Both the position numbers and the translations under genes were made by a program. 64,000 nucleotides of DNA from Legionella drozanskii LLAP-1 (GTDB lineage: Bacteria; Pseudomonadota; Gammaproteobacteria; Legionellales; Legionellaceae): contig NZ_LNXY01000028.1 in the NCBI RefSeq assembly GCF_001467585.1, positions 73,816 to 137,815 of the forward strand. Direction: 5' to 3'. The notes below the pieces were generated by a model. The model saw only the letters and a list, made by a program, of their open reading frames with translations. It was not told the origin of the DNA and ran no database searches. Below, piece by piece: positions 55,948 through 63,676 of the stretch. The first letter of the stretch is position 1, and the number at the start of each line of letters is the position of its first letter.

Positions 55948-56604
55948 TTAATTTTTGGGATTTCTGGCATCGTACTTTCTGCTTTGTTCTTCAAGATTGT
56001 CTATATCGTTATCGCAAATATACTTTTTCAAGCAATTAAATTTTTCTTTATCCCAGGAATAAACATCTAAGTTGAGAATCCTTTGTATCACGCTGTCCTC
56101 AAACCGTTTTTTAACTAGTCTTGCAGGACTGCCCGCAATAATACTGTAAGGTTCAACATCTTTTGTCACGATGCTATTTGAAGCGATGATTGCTCCTTCC
56201 CCAATCGTAATACCAGGCATAATTATTGAGCGCATACCGAGCCAAACTCCGTCTTTAATGTTAGTATCACCTTTCCCTTGATAGGCATTGACATAATTAT
56301 CTTCAAAAGGATATAAGCAAAACCAATCCACTCGATGATTATGATTTCCTCCTAACATAATAATCACTTCGGCTGCTATACAAACATAATCACCTATATA
56401 GAGCTGATCAATTTCCCATTGTGGCTGCCAGTTTTTTAAACTGAATTCATCTCCATAGAGATATCTCACAACAGTCTCTTCAAAATTTCCTGACCAGGCA
56501 TTGCTGTAGTAGCTATGTGTGCCTTTTATATGGATATTGGGATTCTTTACATGTTCATGAAGGTACTCTACTCGAGACCAATGTTTTTCTATTACGTTTA
56601 TCAT
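55948..56604 (-). CDS. CatB/Vat-type xenobiotic O-acetyltransferase
   Basis: A left-handed beta-helix (hexapeptide repeat) acetyltransferase of the XAT class, which includes chloramphenicol CatB and streptogramin A Vat enzymes. The N-terminal NAWSGNFEETVVRYLYGDEF region, the loop with the catalytic histidine (LGGNHNHRVDWF), and repeats GVWLGMRSIIMPGITIGEGAIIASNSIVTKDV-like in steps of six are all present, with SPARLVKKRF near the end. I give the ATG at codon 4 as start; codons 1 and 5 are alternatives. Whether it acetylates a drug or a sugar is not certain. It lies in the mobile-element region with no integron attC visible. Confidence 0.88.
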   Translation of the reverse strand: MINVIEKHWSRVEYLHEHVKNPNIHIKGTHSYYSNAWSGNFEETVVRYLYGDEFSLKNWQPQWEIDQLYIGDYVCIAAEVIIMLGGNHNHRVDWFCLYPFEDNYVNAYQGKGDTNIKDGVWLGMRSIIMPGITIGEGAIIASNSIVTKDVEPYSIIAGSPARLVKKRFEDSVIQRILNLDVYSWDKEKFNCLKKYICDNDIDNLEEQSRKYDARNPKN

Positions 56605-56784
56605 AGTTATCATTTTTTTAAATCAGTATTATGTTCTCAAATAATATTGAAAATACAGGTCATTTTAGGGTATTTCCGCATATCTGGCTCAAACTAATAG
56701 TATGGACTCCACCACTTTGACCAGGCTTCGTTATGAGCCAGAATGAAAATGTTAAATTCATTCAATAAAAGTGAGGGATCCATA

Positions 56785-56898
56785 ATGAAGGATATTAAAG
56801 TATAGGGAGTTGATTTGGCAACGGATGTTTTTCAATTACACGGAACAGATGCTAAGGCAACACCTAGAATTAAAAATCAGCTTGAAGTTCAATGCTAA
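56785..56898 (+). pseudogene. IS110-family transposase N-terminal remnant
   Basis: From an ATG at 56785, MKDIKV, a TAG stop, then GVDLATDVFQLHGTDAKA follow, the DEDD-type start of IS110 transposases (usually GVDLAKNVFQLHG). The frame ends at 56898 after diverging, and the rest of the element is missing. Confidence 0.75.
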
Positions 56899-56949
56899 TA
56901 GCTTTATGCCCTGCGAACTCGCTACCATTATCGGAAGTTAAGTCAATTG
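56870..56949 (-). pseudogene. IS30-family transposase fragment
   Basis: On the reverse strand LTSDNGSEFAGHKAISIEL can be read, the catalytic DNGxEF region of IS30-type DDE transposases, ending at a TAA at 56870. It overlaps the tail of the IS110 remnant and the last codons of the next reverse-strand gene, showing that two insertions collided here. Confidence 0.72.
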
Positions 56950-58671
56950 CAAACTTTCATCCGACATATTATTCATTTTGTTTAATTGAAAATTAATTTC
57001 TCTTAGGGTCTCAACTGATTCTATTTTGCGGCTGATAAGCTCATAAAATTGACTAAGTTCCTCAGGAGGAGCTTGCCTTTTATCGACCTCTTCGGAGAAG
57101 AATTTAAGAGGAGGCGAAGGGTGGTTTAATTTATTAAGTTCGCTAATGAAGGTTTGTAAGTCTATTTGATAGTTTAAAAATTCAGTGATAAGACCTTGAT
57201 AGGCAACAGACCCTTCCTCAGAATAATTTTTTAAGAATAAATAACTTGCATAGTACATCCTTTGTTCTAATATGCGTCTTTCCAAATTGTTGACTGCTTT
57301 CTCTCTTCTTGAGCCTGTACCAGAACGTTGATGATATGAATACCAGTCGCTGATTGCTTCATCAACCTTATTAAGTATAGCTATGGTCAACTCTGGCTGT
57401 TGATAGTCAGCAAACTTTGAAAATTGTTCAACGGCTTCAGTAAGTGCAAGAAGCTGGGGTGAAGGCCTATCCCAAATAACTGCTTTTTCCCTTCCCCAAA
57501 TATTGATTTGTTCAATGATATTTGATTGCAACATATAAGGTACATAAAATTTAGGGGCAAGTTCCTTTAAAAAATGCTGAGTTACCTGTCTTGAGTCGAT
57601 TTTATTTAAAACACAAAAATCCAATAATTTGGCTTCTAATTGCGTACATTTAATTGGAGTATACTCTTTTTCGTCACTTCCTTTCTGTGGACGATAATAA
57701 GAGAGAAGGCTGTGATTATTAACAATACCCGTCGTTTTAAAAAAGGAAATTGCCTGGGAAGTTTGTGCATCGTCAGGGGCATAGTGGCCGCTCGCCCCGT
57801 CAATCATCAGAACATTTCCCTGGCTCACTCTTGTTTGACCAGCCATAAAAAGAGGCATGCCTGAATAGTTATCACTATAGGAAGGATGAAGAATAGCCTC
57901 AGGGTCAAAAAGTGTAGATATTCGTTGAGGCGCTAAGCTGCGTCCGATAAAAATACCCCCATTGACATGAACAGTGTAAATCCCTGTTTGAGGATAATTT
58001 TCAGGTTTTTGTACAAGGGTATCATAGGCCTTAATTGAGAGATTTGCAGTATCAAGATAATTAAAAGACAAGCGTCTATTATCACCGCTATGTGCTACTT
58101 CGAGTTTTAGTAATTTGGATTTATGCGGTATTGCCCGAAAAGCTTCAAGCTCCTCTACATCATAACTCTTTTCTTCCACATTGGAGCGAAGTGCTAAATA
58201 GTCGATGTCTGAATTTGTATTTCTACCACCATATTTTAATAAATTAGAACTTTTTTTTAGTTGCTTATGAAATTGACTAATCTCATTTAGCATTACATCC
58301 TGAGCTTCTTTTACAAGACTAAGCATATCGTTACTGACATCAATCGGGTTTGGGCGTGCCCAAGGCATAAAATAGGGATCGTAGCGACGAATCTTTTCTC
58401 GTGCAGTTATTTTTTTCCTGATGGAGTCTAGCTTATCATCATCAATGATATGACCTATGATTGCTAATACTGAAGAAGCTAATTCGCTATAGTGTGTCCC
58501 GCCTGGCTGTTGTTTTTCGCAATGATTAAAGAGGTCGATTAGACTATCAAAGCGCTCATAAATTGTTTTAGAATCATAAATGGCACTTAATAAGCTCTCA
58601 ACTTCTCCATCAGGATAACCTTTTGTATTTTTACGCCAGTCATTTACTGATAACAAAACTGGAAAAGCCAT
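56938..58671 (-). CDS. Effector candidate with SGHY-motif (IQM-like) domain
   Basis: This 577-residue cytoplasmic protein has no signal or membrane segment and no enzymatic domain I can name. Its central part (about residues 230-320) has the order G-x-x-F-I-x-x, H262, MPLFMAGQT, GNVLMIDGASGHYAP (Ser294-Gly-His-Tyr297). This layout, H...G..AG...G.L..I...SGHY.P, is what I recall of plant IQM calmodulin-related proteins and several Legionella proteins. The C-terminal third is helical and acidic-polar, fitting Dot/Icm substrates. The last codons run into an IS30 fragment, so the native tail may be lost. Confidence 0.78.
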   Translation of the reverse strand: MAFPVLLSVNDWRKNTKGYPDGEVESLLSAIYDSKTIYERFDSLIDLFNHCEKQQPGGTHYSELASSVLAIIGHIIDDDKLDSIRKKITAREKIRRYDPYFMPWARPNPIDVSNDMLSLVKEAQDVMLNEISQFHKQLKKSSNLLKYGGRNTNSDIDYLALRSNVEEKSYDVEELEAFRAIPHKSKLLKLEVAHSGDNRRLSFNYLDTANLSIKAYDTLVQKPENYPQTGIYTVHVNGGIFIGRSLAPQRISTLFDPEAILHPSYSDNYSGMPLFMAGQTRVSQGNVLMIDGASGHYAPDDAQTSQAISFFKTTGIVNNHSLLSYYRPQKGSDEKEYTPIKCTQLEAKLLDFCVLNKIDSRQVTQHFLKELAPKFYVPYMLQSNIIEQINIWGREKAVIWDRPSPQLLALTEAVEQFSKFADYQQPELTIAILNKVDEAISDWYSYHQRSGTGSRREKAVNNLERRILEQRMYYASYLFLKNYSEEGSVAYQGLITEFLNYQIDLQTFISELNKLNHPSPPLKFFSEEVDKRQAPPEELSQFYELISRKIESVETLREINFQLNKMNNMSDESLQLT

Positions 58672-59094
58672 TATCAGTCCATAAACTATTAAGATAGTCT
58701 AATTATAGACAATTAATGGCTAATTTGACCCAAAAAATATCTTTATGGATTATTTTGATTCAAGTTAAAATTTTATATTTATTGTCCCTATAAATAGACG
58801 AGGAAATTGATGAGTAACTAAATGATCCTATGATTCGCTAGTTTTCGGACCAGATTATTTCACCTTAGTTTATAATGGTTGGCACTAATCATTTGCTTAT
58901 TGGCATCCACTTTCGTGAATACGGCCTAGCGTGTACGTTGGAGCTATTTTCCGATATTATTTTAGTTCACCAATAAATTTGCAAGTGTGTGTAATGGTCA
59001 TTATGAAAAATATAAATCTTTGAACAGGTTTATATTGTTTGCATTTCGCTTTTGCCCCAGATCTGTAATTTACCCCGCTGTTGAGCTTTAGTGC
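58672..59094. other. AT-rich intergenic region between two reverse-strand genes
   Basis: No gene is visible. The left part should hold the promoter of the 577-residue protein; GGACTGATA before its ATG is a possible ribosome site. Near 59070-59105 TGAGC/GCTCA can form a weak stem that includes the stop of the next reverse-strand gene. The rest shows nothing I can name. Confidence 0.4.
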
Positions 59095-59496
59095 TCAGCA
59101 TCCTGTACCCACCATTAGAACTGTTGGGGCGAGTTGCTCTTGAAGCAAGTTATAGGTTTTATTCGGCATGACATCAACCCAGTTAGTCAGTAAATTAGGT
59201 TTTGTCTTTCCTTCTGACCATACTAGAACTCTGAAATGTTTTGCACTTTCGGGAATACTTAACTCATTCATACCTAGCTGTAAAAGAACTTGTAAGGAGC
59301 TAGGATTCAGTTTTAAGCCATACATTAAGGCCTTGTTGCTCTTCTGAATATCTTTAGCACTATTTGCCCATTGAATAGCAATTTTTGCAGCCTTATTTTT
59401 ATTAGGAAAGTTTGTCTGGTTGTTAACAACAATATTCTGCGCGAATACTAGTGAGGTTATTAGTAAAGAGAGAAAAGAGAGTATGAGTTTTTTCAT
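59095..59496 (-). CDS. Small secreted protein of unknown function
   Basis: I do not recognise the family. The 133-residue protein has a Sec signal peptide (KKLILSFLSLLITSLVFA, likely cut after FA), a mature part with asparagine/lysine-rich start (QNIVVNNQTNFPNKNKAAKI), and ends with Cys133. It has no other cysteine. It follows the acetamidase-like gene by 15 bases, with its ribosome site AGGTGA between them, so the two are almost certainly co-transcribed, and it may act in the periplasm with that enzyme. Confidence 0.72.
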   Translation of the reverse strand: MKKLILSFLSLLITSLVFAQNIVVNNQTNFPNKNKAAKIAIQWANSAKDIQKSNKALMYGLKLNPSSLQVLLQLGMNELSIPESAKHFRVLVWSEGKTKPNLLTNWVDVMPNKTYNLLQEQLAPTVLMVGTGC

Positions 59497-59511
59497 CTTA
59501 TCACCTAAATG

Positions 59512-60714
59512 TTATGTAATTGTAATTCCCTCTTGAGGTTTGCAAGGAGCTTTTGCAGTGACCTTTGGGATCTCTAAAGGAAATTTTCCTGCAGAACTTA
59601 GTGTCGAAGTTTTGCCTAACCCCTTGAATTGTTCTTTAGGAAGATGCACTGTTACGTTTTTAATAACGTTGACTGCCTCAGCAATCTCAAAACTGCCAAC
59701 CATACTTAAGAATTGATAACTCTCCTGCGGTGAGAGCCCTTGGGTACGCACTAAAAAGTCAATCGCATTTTTAGAAGCCTGTTGCATCGCCTCCAGAAGA
59801 TCTTCATTTAAGCCAACAATTATCCATTCAGACGCATTTTCGATGATTGGCCAGGTAAACAAATTACCACCGTTGCGTTTCGTTTTATCGAAAACACCCT
59901 CGGCTTTGAGGTCTTTTCTTACAATGAATTGTAGAGTTATGCCCTGATAGGAGGTCTCCAAAGCCGTTACGTCAATTTCGCCATTACTTTGCATTGCATG
60001 TGAATCTCCAGTCCAAACCAAGGCTCCTTTTTGAAATACAGGTAGATAAAGAATGGAACCTACTTGTAAACTTGGTTCATCTAAATTGCCCCCAAAGGGC
60101 CCTGGAGGCACAGAATTAAATTGCCCTGCTACTGGCTGTCCCATATGCTTTTGCAAATTGACTGGCCAACCATCAGGCCAATCAAGTGGAGGAGCAACGG
60201 CTATTATCCCTGGGAAAGGTTTCAACTGTAAGCACATACCTTTAGTGAATTCTGTATTATTGTTTTTTAGATCATATTTAAAGTATTTAACTCTTGGTTT
60301 GGTAAATTCCGATAAAATACCTTGGGATGGGCTTAAGAAATTATATCCAAAGTCATTCAGTTTAATATCAAGAATCCGAATCTCTAATACATCTCCCGGT
60401 TCAGCCCCTTCGACAAAAACAGGCCCTGTGAGAGTATGCATTCCACGCCTATTCTGAATATCATATTTGACATAGAATTTTGCTAGATCGTCAGGTGTTG
60501 TTTTATTAAATACCATTGCATGAAGACAACTATTCCATGTTTCCAATGAGACCGAATCGCCTGAGCGCACTTTTACGACCGGTGTTTTATCAAGTGTAAA
60601 AAGACCTAAGGTTGTTGTTTCGGATGTTGCTGGAACACGATAGGTTTCTGCCAAAAGAGAAGATACCTGGATAGCTGTTGCGAGAAAAACGAGAGTTTGT
60701 AATTTTTTTAGCAT
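59512..60714 (-). CDS. Secreted acetamidase/formamidase family protein
   Basis: FmdA/AmdA enzymes hydrolyse formamide or acetamide to ammonia and acid. The 400-residue protein shows the family core: VRSGDSVSLETWNSCLHAM, LTGPVFVEGAEPGDVLEIRILDI, PPGPFGGNLDEPSLQVGSILYLPVFQKGALVWTGDSHAMQSNGEIDVTALE (the metal/active-site stretch GDxHAxQxxGE). Unlike the usual cytoplasmic enzyme it begins with a signal peptide (LQTLVFLATAIQVSSLLA), so it should act in the periplasm. It is divergent from an OprB-like porin and heads an operon with the small secreted protein. Confidence 0.9.
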   Translation of the reverse strand: MLKKLQTLVFLATAIQVSSLLAETYRVPATSETTTLGLFTLDKTPVVKVRSGDSVSLETWNSCLHAMVFNKTTPDDLAKFYVKYDIQNRRGMHTLTGPVFVEGAEPGDVLEIRILDIKLNDFGYNFLSPSQGILSEFTKPRVKYFKYDLKNNNTEFTKGMCLQLKPFPGIIAVAPPLDWPDGWPVNLQKHMGQPVAGQFNSVPPGPFGGNLDEPSLQVGSILYLPVFQKGALVWTGDSHAMQSNGEIDVTALETSYQGITLQFIVRKDLKAEGVFDKTKRNGGNLFTWPIIENASEWIIVGLNEDLLEAMQQASKNAIDFLVRTQGLSPQESYQFLSMVGSFEIAEAVNVIKNVTVHLPKEQFKGLGKTSTLSSAGKFPLEIPKVTAKAPCKPQEGITIT

Positions 60715-60885
60715 TCTAGTCCCATTAAAATGGCTAATCAGACATAATTATATGTATGGAGGCAAAAAGCAAGACAGCTAACCTAATTACTTTAATAAGC
60801 AAGTCTTAAAATTGAATGGAATTGCAATACGAAGAAATATGAGGCTTACTAAGAGGGCTATTCAGAATCTATTAAAAGAAAAATT

Positions 60886-62220
60886 ATGTACCTTTTGCGC
60901 ATCACTACACTGATACTTTCCTTCTTTTGTGTTTTTAATCTCTATGCTGATTCTTCCACGCCGGCGAAGTCAGAAATTCCCCCAGCCTCAACTAACGACT
61001 CAAAGCAGAAACCAAAAAGCATCAGTTCAAACCCTGCGGCTGTCAACGTGACTACTGGCTCGGGACTCCTACAGCATTTAATAGAAAAAAAGTTAGGTAT
61101 ACATGACAATCATGGCATTGAAGTACAAGGGGCGTGGATCGGAGATACGAATGGTCTATTTGCAGGAGGTCTTCCCAATGCAAAAAAGTCGACTTCAAAT
61201 AGTGTTGGTCTTATTGATTTAACCATTGAAATGGAACGATTCAACGGTTGGAAAGGAGGGTTGTTCAGTGCTCAATTTCTTCAACAGAATGCACAAAACA
61301 CTAATGGACCAGCTGGTTTGATCCAAGGGTATAATTCTTTGCCTGATGTTCCACCCTATAATCGGTCTGAACTCTATGCACTTTGGTATAGACAAGCACT
61401 TTTTGAGGATCGATTCTTTATTCGTATCGGTAAAACAATTACAACCTTAGACTTTAATAACGTGATTAAACCTGTCGCACTTAGTCAGGGTGCCCCTAAC
61501 ATTCCGGCTGTCACTAGTTTAATTTACACCCCTGTATTTATTAACCCTGCAGTGGATGGAGTCATGCCCGGTTATACAAACTCTGCCTATGGCATCACAG
61601 CGACTTACACTCCTATAAAGCAATGGTATCTTTCTTATGGAGTTTATGACGGTAATTTAGCAAGCGGAAAACAAACCGGGTTAAGAGGGCCACATTTCAA
61701 TGGTAATTATTTTCACGTGGGAGAAACAGGTAAGGCCTGGCTACTGGGAAAAAATAAAATGCCAGGCACAAGTAGTATCGGATTATGGCATCAGACTGGG
61801 CTTATTCGGCAGAATAATTTAAGCGAGTTGGATGCTACAGGGGCTTATTTATTTGGTTCTCAACGCTTATGGTATCGGCATCCAGGTTATGACATCAGTG
61901 GCCTTTCAGCCTTTTATCAGTATGGGATTAATAACTCTAGCGTATTACCCATGAAACAATCAGTTGGGGCAGGATTAACTGCATTTGGTTTAGTACCAAA
62001 TCGTGAATCAGATTCCATTGGCGCAGGTTTCTCTCTAGCTTGGTTAAATCAACGAGTCACGGATCGTAAAACAGAATTGATGTTTCAATTATATTACCAA
62101 GCTAGCCTATTGACGAACATCTTTCTCGAGCCAGCTCTGTCTTATATTCCTACTCCTGGTCAAAACAAAAACTTAAGTTCCGTCACAGCCGGAACGCTAC
62201 GAGCAATAGTATTATTCTAA
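60886..62220 (+). CDS. OprB-like carbohydrate-selective porin
   Basis: A 444-residue outer-membrane beta-barrel with a signal peptide (LLRITTLILSFFCVFNLYA) and a Pro/Ser/Lys-rich spacer. The OprB-family pattern follows: GIEVQGAWIGDTNGLFAGG, LSVGLIDLTIEMERFNGWKGGLFSAQFLQQN-like strands, RSELYALWYRQALFEDRFFIRIGKT, the WYLSYGVYDGNLASG strand, and the final GTLRAIVLF ending in a C-terminal phenylalanine needed for barrel insertion. Solute specificity is not readable; given the divergent secreted amidase, small amides or nitrogen compounds are an alternative to sugars. The intergenic region 60715-60885 must hold both promoters. Confidence 0.9.
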   Translation: MYLLRITTLILSFFCVFNLYADSSTPAKSEIPPASTNDSKQKPKSISSNPAAVNVTTGSGLLQHLIEKKLGIHDNHGIEVQGAWIGDTNGLFAGGLPNAKKSTSNSVGLIDLTIEMERFNGWKGGLFSAQFLQQNAQNTNGPAGLIQGYNSLPDVPPYNRSELYALWYRQALFEDRFFIRIGKTITTLDFNNVIKPVALSQGAPNIPAVTSLIYTPVFINPAVDGVMPGYTNSAYGITATYTPIKQWYLSYGVYDGNLASGKQTGLRGPHFNGNYFHVGETGKAWLLGKNKMPGTSSIGLWHQTGLIRQNNLSELDATGAYLFGSQRLWYRHPGYDISGLSAFYQYGINNSSVLPMKQSVGAGLTAFGLVPNRESDSIGAGFSLAWLNQRVTDRKTELMFQLYYQASLLTNIFLEPALSYIPTPGQNKNLSSVTAGTLRAIVLF

Positions 62221-62329
62221 CGACAGAAGCGACCCTCCCAGTATACTACATTGATGTAGCAACAGAATTTGAATCTAATCAACAGGATTGCCCCAGGATC
62301 ATTAGCCCCTTAACTTATTAATAATGTGT

Positions 62330-62621
62330 ACCCGCGCGATAGAGTTATTTCCATTCTCCTTTTATCTTGATGTAGGTTTCATCCCAGCGCCAAAGTCAAG
62401 AATAATGTTTCTTATGCCATTCAAGTCGTTTTTTAAGCTCAGGTGCATAAACCTGAACCCAGTGATAAACAGTAGTGTGATCAAGCTCAGACCGCCTTCC
62501 CTCAGCATTTCTTCCAAATCTCTTAGCGGATGTTGTATTTACAATACCACCGTAAACATTGCATGATCACTTCACCGTGAAAATGACGCCATTTAAGTGC
62601 AATAGGTTTTGTTGATCGCAT
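62330..62621 (-). pseudogene. IS6-family (IS26-like) transposase remnant
   Basis: On the reverse strand MRSTKPIALKWRHFHGEVIM and CLRWYCKYNIR are read from an ATG at 62621, then a stop and frameshift, then LDHTTVYHWVQVYAPELKKR and WDETYIKIKGEWK. These are the N-terminal helix-turn-helix and the start of the DDE domain of IS6-type transposases. At least two frameshifts/stops make it inactive, and no terminal inverted repeats were found. Confidence 0.88.
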
Positions 62622-62699
62622 TTTGATATTCCATTATGGGATGCAAGCCTAATTTTGTAGGTATAAAAAAAAATCATTTACATCAAGGAGATAGTCATA

Positions 62700-63110
62700 A
62701 TGATCATCGAAGTACAGGTTGTTCTAGGAGGAATTCTTCTTGGAGTTGCCGCCGCAATAATGCTCTTGGTTCGAGGTAAAATTCTTGGTTGTAGTGGCAT
62801 ATTATTTCGTGTATGGGATTTTGCAACGTATCGACCTAATATCGAAAATATTTTATTTATTCTGGGACTATTTTTAAGTGGAGTAATCTTTAATTTTGTT
62901 CAGGTTGTTCCTAATCCCATAACTATTTTTAAAACGAGTTATTGGCTACTGTTTCTGGGAGGTATATTGGTTGGTGGAGGCACCTATCTTGGCAATGGCT
63001 GTACCAGTGGACACGGACTTTGTGGAGTATCTCTCTTACGCAAACGCTCTATAACTGCTGTTAGTATCTTCTTTCCTGTTGCAATAATAACGGCTTGGTT
63101 AATACACTAA
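62700..63110 (+). CDS. YeeE/YedE family sulfur-transport protein (first half)
   Basis: A 136-residue inner-membrane protein with four helices and the YeeE motif GGGTYLGNGCTSGHGLCGVSLL. Its two cysteines (in GNGCTSGHGLCG) are thought to relay thiosulfate or another sulfur species across the membrane. GGAG at 62685-62688 lies near the ATG. The next gene, 11 bases on, encodes a matching second half, so they form a two-subunit transporter. This paired form is known in many proteobacteria, often with a persulfide dioxygenase or a sulfide regulator; none is visible within this window. Confidence 0.9.
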   Translation: MIIEVQVVLGGILLGVAAAIMLLVRGKILGCSGILFRVWDFATYRPNIENILFILGLFLSGVIFNFVQVVPNPITIFKTSYWLLFLGGILVGGGTYLGNGCTSGHGLCGVSLLRKRSITAVSIFFPVAIITAWLIH

Positions 63111-63121
63111 GGAGTTAAAAT

Positions 63122-63541
63122 ATGAAATCTTTAATCTCATTAATGGCTGGTTTGGTATTCGGTTTAGGTTTAATTTTAACAGGAATGTATAGCCCAGATA
63201 TTATTATATCAGGTCTAAGAATTGGTGCTGAAACATTCAAAGTAAATTTATATATCACTTTCTTTACGGCTTTATTGGTTACTTTTCTTTTATTTCAGTT
63301 GCGTAAATGGTTGGCCAAACCCTTACTCAATAAGGGCTATGAATTACCTACCAAAGAAAGAATTGACTGGCAACTTATTCTTGGTGCGGCTGCTTTTGGT
63401 GTGGGCTGGGGAATTACTGGAATTTGTCCTGGACCCAATATTGTAGGACTTGGAATTTTTTCTTGGCCGTTTTATTGGATAAATTTTGCAGGCATTATTA
63501 TTGGTTTTCTAATCACACGATCTCTTATTTTAAAACGGTAA
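63122..63541 (+). CDS. YeeE/YedE-like (DUF6691) sulfur-transport protein (second half)
   Basis: A 139-residue membrane protein with four helices, starting GLVFGLGLILTGMYSPDIIISGLRI and carrying the half-motif GAAAFGVGWGITGICPGPNIVGLG, whose cysteine (Cys in GICPGP) would sit opposite the first-half cysteines. It is 11 bases after the preceding gene, with its own GGAG-like site. Together they would import thiosulfate or a related sulfur compound. The pair may be a late arrival, being adjacent to an IS6 remnant. Confidence 0.9.
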   Translation: MKSLISLMAGLVFGLGLILTGMYSPDIIISGLRIGAETFKVNLYITFFTALLVTFLLFQLRKWLAKPLLNKGYELPTKERIDWQLILGAAAFGVGWGITGICPGPNIVGLGIFSWPFYWINFAGIIIGFLITRSLILKR

Positions 63542-63676
63542 CCTTGAGAAATATCTGTTTTCTTTCAGGATTTTTGTTTTTCTATATTCTCTGGAAAGAA
63601 TATGAGATAAATGCCCATAACCTATTTTGTTAAATATGGGCGATTTAAGATGGATAATATCCCCCAAGAGGTATTA

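Noticed and set aside
49672..56604. A new phage-defence island made of the kinase-like, GNAT, methyltransferase and Cys-His-Asp genes
   Set aside because: The genes are on mixed strands, separately spaced and interrupted by unrelated mobile debris, with no nuclease, TIR, reverse transcriptase or nucleotide-cyclase partner visible; shared function is not supported.
62324..62566. Plus-strand frame of 80 codons after the porin gene
   Set aside because: It lies antisense to a clear IS6 transposase remnant and is explained by it.
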